From positions 124,001-188,000 of the forward strand of contig NZ_LPNR01000132.1 of assembly GCF_019266065.1 (NCBI RefSeq): 64,000 nucleotides of DNA, in the 5' to 3' direction. Made by a program: the position numbers and the translations under genes. Below, in pieces: positions 35,894 through 45,207 of the stretch (its first letter is position 1; every line of letters begins with the position of its first letter). Origin of the DNA: Nocardia sp. MH4. Its GTDB lineage: Bacteria; Actinomycetota; Actinomycetes; Mycobacteriales; Mycobacteriaceae. A model generated the notes under the pieces. It worked only from the letters and a program-made list of their open reading frames with translations, was not told where the DNA came from and did not search any database.

Positions 35894-36709
35894 GTGCGTC
35901 TCGCCACCTGGAACGTCAACTCGATCCGCTCCCGCGTCGATCGCGTGACGGCCTTCCTGGACCGCCACGACATCGATGTGCTGGCGATCCAGGAGACCAA
36001 GTGTCGCGACGACCAGTTCCCCTACGAGCAGTTCGACCAGGCGGGCTATGAGGTCGCCCACGTCGGGCTGAACCAGTGGAACGGCGTCGCGATCGTGTCC
36101 AGGGTGGGGCTCACCGACGTCGAGACCGCGTTCCCCGGCCAGCCCGGCTTCGACAAGAACGCCGGTGACTCGCTGATCGAGTCGCCGGTGGTGGAGGCCA
36201 GGGCGATCGGCGCGACCTGCGGCGGGGTGCGGGTGTGGAGCCTGTACGTGCCCAACGGCCGCGCCCTCGACGACCCGCACTACGCATACAAGCTCAGCTG
36301 GCTGTCGACCCTGCGCGAGCGGGCGACCGACTGGCTCGCCCAGGATCCGGCGGCCGAGATCGCGCTGGTCGGCGACTGGAACATCGCCCCCACCGACGAC
36401 GATGTCTGGGCCCCGGAGCTGTTCGAGGGCAAGACCCACACCTCCGTCCCCGAGCGGGCCGCGTTCCAGGCCATGCTCGACAGCGGTTTCCGCGACGTGA
36501 TGCGTCCGTTCGCGCCCGGCCCCGGCGTCTACACCTACTGGGACTACACCCAGCTGCGTTTCCCCCGCAAGGAGGGCATGCGCATCGACTTCATCCTGGC
36601 CTCGGCCGCGCTCGCCGACCAGGTGAAGGACGCCTCGGTCGACCGGGAGGAGCGCAAAGGCAAGGGCGCCAGCGACCACGCCCCGGTCATCGCGGAGTTC
36701 TCCGACTGA
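35894..36709 (+). CDS. xthA: exodeoxyribonuclease III / AP endonuclease
   Basis: 271 residues; cuts DNA at abasic sites and degrades 3' ends in base-excision repair. Family motifs are complete: WNVNSIRSR at the start, LAIQETK (catalytic Glu), GDWNIAPTDDD, RIDFIL and SDHAPV (catalytic His). Start is GTG 35894. Same place after the GNAT gene as in mycobacteria. Confidence 0.96.
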   Translation: MRLATWNVNSIRSRVDRVTAFLDRHDIDVLAIQETKCRDDQFPYEQFDQAGYEVAHVGLNQWNGVAIVSRVGLTDVETAFPGQPGFDKNAGDSLIESPVVEARAIGATCGGVRVWSLYVPNGRALDDPHYAYKLSWLSTLRERATDWLAQDPAAEIALVGDWNIAPTDDDVWAPELFEGKTHTSVPERAAFQAMLDSGFRDVMRPFAPGPGVYTYWDYTQLRFPRKEGMRIDFILASAALADQVKDASVDREERKGKGASDHAPVIAEFSD

Positions 36710-36783
36710 GCCGTCTCGCGCGCCTCGAGCGGTACCGTGGATGACAGGATCATCCGACCTGCGACGGAGCGGGAGGTGTGCTT

Positions 36784-37986
36784 GTGGCGTTCTACCGGCG
36801 GCTCGGCGATGTTCCACCGAAGCGGCATACCCAGCATCGGGACGAGCGGGGCAACCTCTACTACGAGGAGCTGATGGGCGAGGAGGGCTTCTCCGGCGAC
36901 TCCTCGCTGCTCTACCACCGCGGCCTACCGCCCGCGATCGTCGATGCGACGGTCTGGGAACTCCCCGACCAGTCGCTGACCCCGAATCACCCACTGCGCC
37001 ACCGCCATCTGCGGCTACCGAACCTGTTCCCCGGCGACACCCCCGCCAAGACCGATCCGGTGACCGGCCGCAGACTGCTGCTCGCCAACGCCGATGTGCG
37101 CATCTCGTACGTGGTCGCCAAGGGCGCGTCGCCGCTGTACCGCAATGCCATCGGCGACGAGCTGGTGTACGTCGAATCCGGGGCGGCCGTGGTGGAGAGC
37201 GTGTTCGGCACGGTGCCGGTCCGGCAGGGCGACCAGCTGATCATGCCGCGCGCCACCACCCATCGCTGGCTGCCCACGGGCGAGGAACCAGTGCGCGCGT
37301 ATGTGATCGAGGCGTCCAGCCACCTCACCCCGCCCAAACGGTACCTCTCGAAATTCGGTCAGCTGCTGGAGAATTCGCCGTACTGCGAACGGGACCTGCA
37401 CGGACCCACCGAACCCCTGCTCGCCACGGGCGAGGAGGTGGAGGTGCTGGTCAAGCATCGGCCGGGCGCGGAGGTGGTGGGCACCAGGATGATCTACGCG
37501 ACGCACCCGTTCGACGTGGTCGGCTGGGACGGCTGCCTGTATCCCTACACCTTCAACATCGCCGATTTCGAACCGATCACCGGCCGGATACATCAGCCGC
37601 CGCCGGCGCACCAAGCGTTCGAGGGCATCAATTTCGTGGTCTGTAACTTCGTGCCGCGCAAGGTCGACTATCACCCGCTGTCGATCCCGGTGCCCTACTA
37701 CCACTCCAATGTCGACTCCGACGAGATCATGTTCTATTGCGGCGGAAACTACGAGGCGCGCAGGGGTTCCGGGATCACCCAGGGTTCGGTGTCGGTGCAT
37801 CCCGGCGGCTACGCGCACGGCCCGCAGCCCGGCGCCTACGAGCGCAGCATCGGCGCCGAGTTCTTCGACGAACTGGCGGTGATGGTCGATACCTTCCGGC
37901 CGTTGCAACTCGGCGAGGGCGCGCTGGCCTGCGAGGATCCGGCCTATGCCTGGACCTGGTCGGGCCGCGGACCGGGGCTGCGATGA
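36784..37986 (+). CDS. hmgA: homogentisate 1,2-dioxygenase
   Basis: 400-residue iron dioxygenase that opens the homogentisate ring in tyrosine/phenylalanine catabolism. Iron-ligand regions are visible: YYHSNVDSDEIMFYCGGNY (His and Glu) and VSVHPGGYAHGPQPGA (His). The GTG at 36784 is best placed behind GGGAGG; a GTG six bases earlier overlaps that site. Four-base overlap with the next gene of the same pathway. Confidence 0.95.
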   Translation: MAFYRRLGDVPPKRHTQHRDERGNLYYEELMGEEGFSGDSSLLYHRGLPPAIVDATVWELPDQSLTPNHPLRHRHLRLPNLFPGDTPAKTDPVTGRRLLLANADVRISYVVAKGASPLYRNAIGDELVYVESGAAVVESVFGTVPVRQGDQLIMPRATTHRWLPTGEEPVRAYVIEASSHLTPPKRYLSKFGQLLENSPYCERDLHGPTEPLLATGEEVEVLVKHRPGAEVVGTRMIYATHPFDVVGWDGCLYPYTFNIADFEPITGRIHQPPPAHQAFEGINFVVCNFVPRKVDYHPLSIPVPYYHSNVDSDEIMFYCGGNYEARRGSGITQGSVSVHPGGYAHGPQPGAYERSIGAEFFDELAVMVDTFRPLQLGEGALACEDPAYAWTWSGRGPGLR

Positions 37987-39170
37987 GCGGGCGACTGCTG
38001 CGGGTCGAGGTCGCGCCGGACTCGCTGTTCGGGCCGGAGAACCTGCCCTACGGCGTCTTCGCGCCGCCCGGTGGCGGCTTCCGCGTCGGGGCCCGGCTGG
38101 GCGATACCGTGCTCGATCTCGTCGCGCTGCTGGGTGATCCCGTCTTCGCCCAGCCGTCGTTGAACGCGTTGCTGGCCGCCGGGCCCGAGCACTGGCGGAC
38201 CGTGCGCGCCCGCCTGCGGGAACTGGCGGACACCGAGCTGCCGATCGAGGCGGTGCACCCGGTCAACGGCGTGCGGACGGCGCTGCCCGTACAAATCGGC
38301 GACTACGTCGACTTCTACGCCAGCATCGACCACGCCACCAATCTCGGCAGGCTGTTGCGGCCCGACAGTGAACCGCTGCTGCCGAATTGGCGGCACCTGC
38401 CGGTGGGATACCACGGCCGGGCCGGGACCGTCGTCGTGTCGGGGACCCCGATCATCCGGCCGCGGGGCCAGCGTCGCACCGATGCGGGGACCCCGGATTT
38501 CGGGCCGTCGCGGCGACTCGACATCGAGGCCGAACTGGGTTTCGTGGTCGGCACCGGGTCGCCGCTCGGCGTTCCGGTGGACGTCGACGACTTCGCCGAG
38601 CACGTCTTCGGCGTGGCCCTGGTCAACGACTGGTCGGCCCGCGACATCCAGGCCTGGGAGTACCAGCCGCTCGGGCCGTTCCTGGGCAAGTCGTTCAGCA
38701 CGTCGATCTCGGCGTGGATCACCCCGCTCGCCGCGCTGGCCGAGGCCAGGGTCGCGCTGCCACCGCAGGACCCGCCACCGCTGCCCTACCTGCGCGGAAC
38801 CGACGACCACGGCCTCGACATCGACCTGACCGTCAGCTGGAACGGCGACGTGGTGGCGCACCCGCCCTATGCGCGGATGTACTGGTCGCCCGCGCAGATG
38901 CTGGCCCACCTCACTGCCAACGGCGCCTCGGTCCGGCCCGGGGACCTCTACGCCTCCGGGACGATCTCCGGCCCGGAGCCCGACCAGCGCGGTTCGTTCA
39001 TCGAACTGTCCTGGGGCGGAACGCAACCCGTCGCCGTGCGTGGGGAATCCCGGACCTTCCTGGCCGACGGCGACGAGGTGACGATCACCGCCACCGCCCC
39101 CGGCACGGCGGGCCGCCGCATCGGCCTCGGCGAGGTCGGTGGACGAATCCTGCCCGCCCGCACCGCTTGA
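37983..39170 (+). CDS. fahA: fumarylacetoacetase
   Basis: 395 residues; splits fumarylacetoacetate into fumarate and acetoacetate, the last step of tyrosine breakdown. Typical segments: DFYASIDHATNLGRLLRPD, the catalytic-site HLPVGYHGRAGTVVVSG, LVNDWSARDIQAWEYQPLGP and GSFIELSWGG. Metal ligands lie in the EAELGFVVG region. ATGA overlap with hmgA. No maleylacetoacetate isomerase gene is adjacent. Confidence 0.95.
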   Translation: MSGRLLRVEVAPDSLFGPENLPYGVFAPPGGGFRVGARLGDTVLDLVALLGDPVFAQPSLNALLAAGPEHWRTVRARLRELADTELPIEAVHPVNGVRTALPVQIGDYVDFYASIDHATNLGRLLRPDSEPLLPNWRHLPVGYHGRAGTVVVSGTPIIRPRGQRRTDAGTPDFGPSRRLDIEAELGFVVGTGSPLGVPVDVDDFAEHVFGVALVNDWSARDIQAWEYQPLGPFLGKSFSTSISAWITPLAALAEARVALPPQDPPPLPYLRGTDDHGLDIDLTVSWNGDVVAHPPYARMYWSPAQMLAHLTANGASVRPGDLYASGTISGPEPDQRGSFIELSWGGTQPVAVRGESRTFLADGDEVTITATAPGTAGRRIGLGEVGGRILPARTA

Positions 39171-39238
39171 CGCCGCCGGAGCCACCCCGAAACTCGGGTC
39201 TGGCCCGGCTCCCGTCCGCATCGATACCGTGACCAACC

Positions 39239-39427
39239 ATGAAAGCCTCCCTTGCCGCCATGGCCGGTCTTGCCCTCATCAGCCTCGCTCAGCTGCCGTT
39301 GGCAGCGCCGGCCGCGGCCGATTGCCCACCGTATCCGCCGACCTGCGCACCGAGCTCCTCCGAACAGGCGGAGCACATCATCGCCAATCTGCTGGGCGCC
39401 CTGACCAGTGGATCGGCGACGGGGTGA
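39239..39427 (+). CDS. small secreted two-cysteine peptide
   Basis: 62 residues. A typical signal peptide (MKASLAAMAGLALISLAQLP, cleavage expected near AAPAAA-D) leaves about 35 residues. The mature part has a C-x6-C pair (CPPYPPTC) and ends LLGALTSGSATG. Its layout is shared with the 69-residue peptide at 45208: same cysteine spacing and a related tail. No family recognised. Lies between fahA and the MMPL gene. Confidence 0.7.
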   Translation: MKASLAAMAGLALISLAQLPLAAPAAADCPPYPPTCAPSSSEQAEHIIANLLGALTSGSATG

Positions 39428-39560
39428 ATCGGTAGCGGTACCTCCGGCAACCACCCAGGGGCGGAGATAGTACGGGTCAACCTCCACCTTGGGGTGGTAT
39501 CGAGCGGATTTCAGTGCGGGATACGGTGACGTTCGACGATCCCTAGCAGAGAGCCCGACG

Positions 39561-41822
39561 ATGTTGACGAGAATCGCCCGCGCCGCCGTGGCCCGACCAC
39601 GACTGGTCGTCGCGGTCGCCCTGTTACTGATGATCCTCAGCGGCGCGATCGGCGCCACCGTGCATTCGCACATGAAATCGGGCGGATTCGTCACCGAGGA
39701 TCTCGACTCGGTGCAGGCCAGCCAGTATCTGAACGAGCATTTCCCCGGCTCCGAGCCGAACTACGTCTTGCTGGTGACCGCTGAGGACGGCGCCGATTCA
39801 CCAGCCGCACGCGCCGCAGCGGACACCGCGATCGCCCAGCTCCGCGGCCATTCCGACATCGTCAGCGGCGTGCAGTCGTACTGGACCTCGCGACCGGACC
39901 TCAAGCAGGCGCTGCGCAGCAAGGACGGCAAGCGGGCGCTCATCCTGGCCAGCATCGAAGGAGACGACGCCCAGCTACCGGACCGCGCGGGCAAGCTCAG
40001 CAAGGAAGTGCAGGTCGAGAGCGGGCCGGTGACGGTCGAGGCGGGCGGGCTGGCGGCCTCGTTCTCCGACATCAATGTCCAGATCAGCAAGGATCTGGTG
40101 ATCGCCGAGGCCGTGGCCATCCCGGTGACCGGCCTGCTGCTGGCCGTGGTGTTCGGCAGTGTCGTCGCCGCGGCGCTGCCCATCGCGATCGGGCTGTTCG
40201 CCATCGCGGCGGCGCTGGGCATCCTGCGCGTGCTGACCTCCGTCACCGACGTGTCGATCTTCGCGCTGAACATGACCACCGCGCTCGGCCTGGCGCTGGC
40301 GATCGACTACAGCCTGTTCATCGTCAGCCGGTACCGCGAGGAACTGACCGGGGGCGCGACACCGGCCGCCGCGGTGCTCCGCTCGATCCAGACCGCGGGC
40401 CGCACGGTGGTCTACTCGGCGCTGGTCGTCGCGCTGTCGCTGTCGGCGCTGCTGGTGTTCCCGCAGTACTTCTTCAAATCGTTCGCCTACGCGGGCATCG
40501 CGGTGGTCGCCGCCGCCACCGCCGCCGCGGTGATCGTGCTGCCCGCCCTGCTCATCCTGGTGGGCACCCGGATCGACGCCGTCGACCTGCGCGCGCCGCT
40601 GCGCAAGCTGTTCCGGCGGGCCCCGCGCGTGGACAAGCAGCCCCAGCAGACGTTCTGGTACCGCCTGGTCACCGCCGTGATGAAGCGGCCGCTGCCGATC
40701 GCGCTGGCGACCACCGCGTTCCTGCTGCTGCTCGGGTCGCCGTTCCTCGGCGTCCAGTTCGGCTACCCCGACGACCGCTCGCTGCCCACCGGCGTGGCCA
40801 GTCGCGAGGTCGGCGACGTGCTGCGCACCGAGTTCGACGCCGATATGGCCGCGAGCGCGACCATCGTGCTGCCGGAGTTCCGTGGCACGCCCGCCGAACT
40901 GGATGGCTACGCCCTCGCCCTGTCCAAGGTGCCGGACGTGCCCGCCGTGCTCAGCAGCGCCGCGGTCTACCGCAACGGGTGGCGGGTGGCGCCGGGCGTG
41001 CCGGAGATGGCCGACCCGTCGGCGGGCACCTATCTGTCGGTCGCGACCACGCTCGACCCCTATTCCGACGCGGGCCGGATCCAGCTCGACGCGCTGCGTG
41101 CCGTCCCGGCGCCGTCGGAGGCCCTGATCACCGGCCCCGCCGCGCTGAATCAGGACTCCGTCACCGCGATCACCGGCAAGCTGCCGCTGGCCGGGGCCCT
41201 GATCGCGATCACCACCCTGGTGCTGCTGTTCCTGTTCACCGGCAGCGTGGTGCTCCCGGTCAAGGCATTGGCGCTGAACATCCTGTCGCTGGCGGCGACG
41301 TTCGGCGCGATGGTGTGGATCTTCCAGGAGGGGAACCTGTCGGGGCTGCTCGGCTTCACCTCTACCGGCACGCTCAACCTGGCCATGCCGATCCTCATGT
41401 TCAGCCTCGCCTTCGGCGCCTCGATGGACTACGAGGTGTTCCTGCTCTCCCGCATCCGGGAGGAGTGGCTGGCCGGGCCCAAGACGACCGAGGGCAATAC
41501 CGAGGCCGTCGCCATGGGCGTGGCCCGCACCGGCCGCATCTTTACCGCCGCCGCCCTGCTCATGAGCATCGTGTTCCTCGGCGTGGCGACCTCCGACGTG
41601 TCGATGATGAAGCTGTTCGGCCTGGGCTGCGCGCTGGCCGTGATCAGCGACGCCACCGTCATCCGCGGCCTGCTCGCCCCGGCCCTGATGCGGATGATGG
41701 GCACCTGGAACTGGTGGGCGCCCAAGCCACTGGTGGTGCTGCACAACAGGTTCGGGCTGCACGAAGCCGACGATGCCGAGCCTGCCCCGGTCGTGGCCCA
41801 GGACAAGGTCGCCGTCCGCTAG
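39561..41822 (+). CDS. MMPL/RND-type membrane transporter
   Basis: 753 residues in two halves of six membrane helices, each preceded by an extracytoplasmic loop. Characteristic segments: ALGLALAIDYSLFIVSRYRE in the first half and the equivalent AFGASMDYEVFLLSRIREE in the second, which carry the proton-relay Asp-Tyr pairs. Such proteins export lipids or small molecules in mycolata. Start ATG 39561; a longer frame to 39489 lacks a membrane-protein start. Its substrate cannot be read. No accessory MmpS gene is adjacent. Confidence 0.93.
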   Translation: MLTRIARAAVARPRLVVAVALLLMILSGAIGATVHSHMKSGGFVTEDLDSVQASQYLNEHFPGSEPNYVLLVTAEDGADSPAARAAADTAIAQLRGHSDIVSGVQSYWTSRPDLKQALRSKDGKRALILASIEGDDAQLPDRAGKLSKEVQVESGPVTVEAGGLAASFSDINVQISKDLVIAEAVAIPVTGLLLAVVFGSVVAAALPIAIGLFAIAAALGILRVLTSVTDVSIFALNMTTALGLALAIDYSLFIVSRYREELTGGATPAAAVLRSIQTAGRTVVYSALVVALSLSALLVFPQYFFKSFAYAGIAVVAAATAAAVIVLPALLILVGTRIDAVDLRAPLRKLFRRAPRVDKQPQQTFWYRLVTAVMKRPLPIALATTAFLLLLGSPFLGVQFGYPDDRSLPTGVASREVGDVLRTEFDADMAASATIVLPEFRGTPAELDGYALALSKVPDVPAVLSSAAVYRNGWRVAPGVPEMADPSAGTYLSVATTLDPYSDAGRIQLDALRAVPAPSEALITGPAALNQDSVTAITGKLPLAGALIAITTLVLLFLFTGSVVLPVKALALNILSLAATFGAMVWIFQEGNLSGLLGFTSTGTLNLAMPILMFSLAFGASMDYEVFLLSRIREEWLAGPKTTEGNTEAVAMGVARTGRIFTAAALLMSIVFLGVATSDVSMMKLFGLGCALAVISDATVIRGLLAPALMRMMGTWNWWAPKPLVVLHNRFGLHEADDAEPAPVVAQDKVAVR

Positions 41823-41902
41823 CGATCAGCCCAACCCGGCACCTACACTGTGAACCGCCACGCACTCCCCGACCTCGAGGAGGGTCCGCCGCGCAGCGGC
41901 GG

Positions 41903-41995
41903 GTTCGCGGCCGTCCCGCCGATGGGAGGCTGTTGCGTAGGCGACGAAGAAGCAAGCAACGGCCTCCCATCGGCGGGACACAGGGGGCCGCGAAC
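41903..41995. repeat. long palindrome, family member 3
   Basis: Outer arms GTTCGCGGCC (41903-41912) and GGCCGCGAAC (41986-41995). A continuous inner stem pairs 41913-41936 with 41956-41979, perfect apart from one T-G. Six bases bulge on the right; a 19-nt loop includes GACGAAGAAGC. It is too large for a usual terminator and lies just upstream of the TPP riboswitch. Confidence 0.85.
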
Positions 41996-42023
41996 TCGAG
42001 CGCGCCAGCGCTCCGACCAGCAC

Positions 42024-42125
42024 GGGGGCTCGCACCAGCGGGCTGAGAGGACGGCTAGCCCATTTCTCGGGCGATCAGGGCCGTCGACCGTATGAACCTG
42101 ACCGGGTAATGCCGGCGTAGGGAGG
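42024..42125 (+). promoter_or_regulatory. TPP riboswitch (THI element)
   Basis: Contains the core elements GGGCTGAGAGGACGG (42040-42054) and ATGAACCTGACCGGGTAATG (42092-42111) followed by CCGGCGTAGGGAG, the expected pyrimidine and pyrophosphate sensor segments of the thi-box. It ends in the thiC ribosome binding site, so control is probably at translation initiation. Confidence 0.93.
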
Positions 42126-42132
42126 AACCATC

Positions 42133-43773
42133 ATGGGCACAGCCACGTCTTCGACCGGGGCGGTCGACACCGTCACCACCGGGCCGATCCAGGGCAGCGT
42201 CAAGCACTACAAAGAGGTCGACGGCCTGCGCATTCCCGTGCGCCGGATCAACCTCACCAACGGCGAGCACTTCGACGTCTTCGACACCTCCGGCCCGTAC
42301 ACCGACGACAACGCGGTGATCGACCTCGAGGCAGGCCTGCCGAAGCTGCGCGACGAGTGGGACCGGCCCACCGTCGACGGCCCGCCCACCCAGCTGGCCT
42401 GGGCGCGCCAGGGCATCATCACCCCGGAGATGCGCTTCATCGCCGCGCGCGAGGGCGTCTCCCCGGAGCTGGTGCGCGACGAGGTCGCCGCCGGTCGCGC
42501 GGTGATCCCGGCCAATCACAAGCACCCGGAGCTGGAGCCGACCATCATCGGCAAGAAGTTCCTGGTGAAGATCAACGCCAATATCGGCAATTCGGCGGTG
42601 TCGTCGTCGATCGCCGAAGAGGTCGAGAAGATGGTGTGGGCCTCGCGCTGGGGCGCCGACACCATCATGGATCTGTCGACCGGCAAGAACATCCACGAGA
42701 CCCGCGAGTGGATCCTGCGCAACTCCCCCGTCCCGATCGGCACCGTGCCGATCTACCAGGCGCTGGAGAAGGTGAACGGTGACCCCACCAAGCTCACCTG
42801 GGAGATGTACCGCGACACCGTGATCGAGCAGTGCGAGCAGGGTGTCGACTACATGACCGTGCACGCGGGCGTACTGCTGCGCTACATCCCGCTGACCGCC
42901 AAGCGGGTCACCGGCATCGTCTCGCGCGGTGGGTCGATCATGGCCGCGTGGTGTCTGGCCCATCACCAGGAATCGTTCCTGTACACGCACTTCCGGGAGC
43001 TGTGCGAGATCCTGGCGCGCTACGACGTCACTTTCTCCCTGGGCGACGGCCTGCGTCCCGGCTCCATCGCCGACGCCAACGACGAGGCCCAGTTCGCCGA
43101 GCTGCGCACCCTCGGTGAGCTCACCAAGATCGCGAAATCCTATGGCGTGCAAGTGATGATCGAGGGCCCCGGCCACGTGCCGATGCACAAGATCGTCGAG
43201 AACGTGAAGCTCGAGGAAGAGCTCTGCGAAGAGGCGCCGTTCTACACCCTCGGCCCGCTGGCCACCGATATCGCGCCCGCCTACGATCACATCACCTCGG
43301 CGATCGGCGCCGCGATCATCGCGCAGGCCGGTACCGCGATGCTCTGCTACGTCACCCCCAAGGAGCATCTGGGCCTGCCCAACCGCGACGACGTCAAGGT
43401 CGGCGTGATCACCTACAAGATCGCCGCCCACGCCGCCGACCTCGCCAAGGGCCACCCGCACGCCCAGGACCGCGACAACGAATTGTCCAAGGCCCGTTTC
43501 GAATTCCGCTGGCACGATCAGTTCGCGCTCTCGCTCGACCCGGACACCGCCCGCGAGTACCACGACGAGACGCTGCCCGCCGAGCCCGCCAAGACCGCGC
43601 ACTTCTGCTCCATGTGCGGTCCGAAGTTCTGCTCGATGCGTATCTCCGCCGACGTGCGCGAGTACGCCGAGAAACAGGGCCTGACCGACGTCGCCGCCAT
43701 CGAGGCCGGCATGGCCGAGAAGTCGGCCGAGTTCGCCGACCACGGCAACCAGGTCTACCTGCCGGTGGTCTGA
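42133..43773 (+). CDS. thiC: phosphomethylpyrimidine synthase
   Basis: 546-residue radical SAM enzyme converting aminoimidazole ribotide to HMP-phosphate for thiamine. The unusual C-terminal cluster motif CSMCGPKFCSM (CxxCx4C) is present, with IGNSAVSSSIAEEVEKMVWA and EGPGHVPMHKI in the barrel. Start ATG with GGGAGG upstream and TPP riboswitch control. A clear terminator follows. Confidence 0.97.
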   Translation: MGTATSSTGAVDTVTTGPIQGSVKHYKEVDGLRIPVRRINLTNGEHFDVFDTSGPYTDDNAVIDLEAGLPKLRDEWDRPTVDGPPTQLAWARQGIITPEMRFIAAREGVSPELVRDEVAAGRAVIPANHKHPELEPTIIGKKFLVKINANIGNSAVSSSIAEEVEKMVWASRWGADTIMDLSTGKNIHETREWILRNSPVPIGTVPIYQALEKVNGDPTKLTWEMYRDTVIEQCEQGVDYMTVHAGVLLRYIPLTAKRVTGIVSRGGSIMAAWCLAHHQESFLYTHFRELCEILARYDVTFSLGDGLRPGSIADANDEAQFAELRTLGELTKIAKSYGVQVMIEGPGHVPMHKIVENVKLEEELCEEAPFYTLGPLATDIAPAYDHITSAIGAAIIAQAGTAMLCYVTPKEHLGLPNRDDVKVGVITYKIAAHAADLAKGHPHAQDRDNELSKARFEFRWHDQFALSLDPDTAREYHDETLPAEPAKTAHFCSMCGPKFCSMRISADVREYAEKQGLTDVAAIEAGMAEKSAEFADHGNQVYLPVV

Positions 43774-43784
43774 CCTCCGGTTTC

Positions 43785-43819
43785 CCGGGACCGGCACGGC
43801 TGCGCCGCGCCGGTCCCGG
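43785..43819 (+). terminator. thiC terminator
   Basis: CCGGGACCGGC (43785-43795) pairs perfectly with GCCGGTCCCGG (43809-43819), 12 bp after the thiC stop. Confidence 0.8.
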
Positions 43820-43898
43820 CCGTTTCCGGGGCTAGCATTGTCCCGGCAGAACAGCTCTGCGCAGCCTTTTCTGTACCGACCGGAAAGGGATCACCCGC

Positions 43899-44924
43899 AT
43901 GTGCACCTCTTTCACCGTCACCGCCGAGGACGGCTCGGTCACCGCCGGGCGGACTATGGAATTCGCGTTCGATCTCGAGTCACGGATGATCGTCTTCCCA
44001 CGGGGCATGTCGTATCAGGCCAAGAGCCCGGACCCGGACGTTCCCGGCTATTCCTGGCGCGGTGCGTACGGCACGGTCGGCATGAATCTGCTCGGCCGCG
44101 ATTGCCTGCTCGACGGCGTGAACGAGGCCGGTCTGTATTTCGGTGCGCTGTATCTGCCGCATTTCACCGAGTACCAGTCGGTCCCCGTCGGACACGAATC
44201 CGAGTCGATGTCGCAGATCCACGATGTCGGCAACTACCTGCTGTCCACCTGCGCGACGGTGAGCGAGGCGGCGGCCGCGCTGGAGCGGGTGCTGGTGTGG
44301 GGTCTGCCCGATCCGAGCACCGGTCAGCCCATCGATCTGCACTACACCCTGCACGACGCGAGCGGCAGTTCACTGGTCGCCGAATACATCGACGGTGACC
44401 TCCAGCTCCACGACAATCCGCTGTCGGTCCTGACGAATTCACCGCCGTTCGAGTGGCATCTGCTCAACACCGGCAACTACGTCAATCTCTCCGCCGTCAA
44501 TGTCCCCGACCTGCCGCTGTCGGGATACGACGTGAGCGCCCTCGGCCAGGGCAGCGGAATGCTCGGCCTGCCAGGCGATTTCACCCCACCCTCCCGTTTC
44601 GTCCGCGCGGTCGCGCTGAGCCAGGCCGCCGAACCCGCGGCCGACGCGACCGGCTCCGCCCTCGTGGCCGCCCACATCCTCGACAGTTTCGACATCCCCA
44701 AGGGTTTCGTCCGTTCCGGCGACGACGGCCCCGCCTCCATCGAATACACCGAATGGTCGACCATCGCCGCCCTCGCCCCCGACCACCGCCGCTATTTCGT
44801 CCGCTACTACGACAGCCCCGTCTGGTGCGCCGTCGACGTGGGCAACCTCGACTTCGACCAAGCCGACGTCACCCCCATCGACACCGCCGCCCCCTGGTGC
44901 GTCGACGTGACCCCGACCCCCTGA
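43899..44924 (+). CDS. choloylglycine hydrolase-like Ntn amidase
   Basis: 341 residues. MCTSFTV at the start exposes Cys2 as the N-terminal nucleophile once Met is removed, as in bile-salt hydrolases and penicillin V acylases. GRTMEFAFD and LLDGVNEAGLYFGALYLP are conserved pocket segments, and LTNSPPFEWHL carries the oxyanion Asn. No signal peptide. Possible roles include cleavage of acyl-homoserine lactones or other amides; substrate not predictable. Ribosome site AAAGGG. Confidence 0.92.
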   Translation: MCTSFTVTAEDGSVTAGRTMEFAFDLESRMIVFPRGMSYQAKSPDPDVPGYSWRGAYGTVGMNLLGRDCLLDGVNEAGLYFGALYLPHFTEYQSVPVGHESESMSQIHDVGNYLLSTCATVSEAAAALERVLVWGLPDPSTGQPIDLHYTLHDASGSSLVAEYIDGDLQLHDNPLSVLTNSPPFEWHLLNTGNYVNLSAVNVPDLPLSGYDVSALGQGSGMLGLPGDFTPPSRFVRAVALSQAAEPAADATGSALVAAHILDSFDIPKGFVRSGDDGPASIEYTEWSTIAALAPDHRRYFVRYYDSPVWCAVDVGNLDFDQADVTPIDTAAPWCVDVTPTP

Positions 44925-44956
44925 CCGTCCACACCACCCTTCGGCTGCTGCCGCAC

Positions 44957-45121
44957 ATGTTCTTCGGACGCGAACGGACCGATCCCGCGCTGCCCGGTGC
45001 CGTTCTCAGCACGGTGCTGCGCGATACGCTCGGACCGGACCGGGAGGCGGCCCCCGATCCGGTCGTCGAGCTGATCATCGAATCGGACGTCCGGGTGACC
45101 ATCCTGGATCTCCGACCGTAG
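44957..45121 (+). CDS. possible 54-residue protein
   Basis: MFFGRERTDPALPGAVLSTV starts a short acidic frame with GC-ending codons, ending ESDVRVTILDLRP. No ribosome binding site and no family was recognised. It begins 32 bp after the Ntn amidase gene. It may be chance. Confidence 0.3.
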   Translation: MFFGRERTDPALPGAVLSTVLRDTLGPDREAAPDPVVELIIESDVRVTILDLRP

Positions 45122-45207
45122 GATCGTCCGCCGAGAAATCGGCCCGACGGTGCGAGCCCGGAATTTCGGGGGCTTTCCTCGCCGAGCCCGGTCAGTAGGG
45201 TTCTTGC

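Larger units (their letters stand above)
41823..42132 (+). other. intergenic region between the MMPL and thiC genes
   Basis: 310 bp without a protein gene. It holds a large palindrome (41903-41995) and, behind it, a TPP riboswitch (about 42024-42125) ending at the thiC ribosome binding site. Nothing else was recognised. Confidence 0.7.

Noticed and set aside
41903..41995. Ordinary terminator of the MMPL gene
   Set aside because: The stem is over 30 bp with a stepped structure shared by two other intergenic elements; it starts about 80 bp after the stop.
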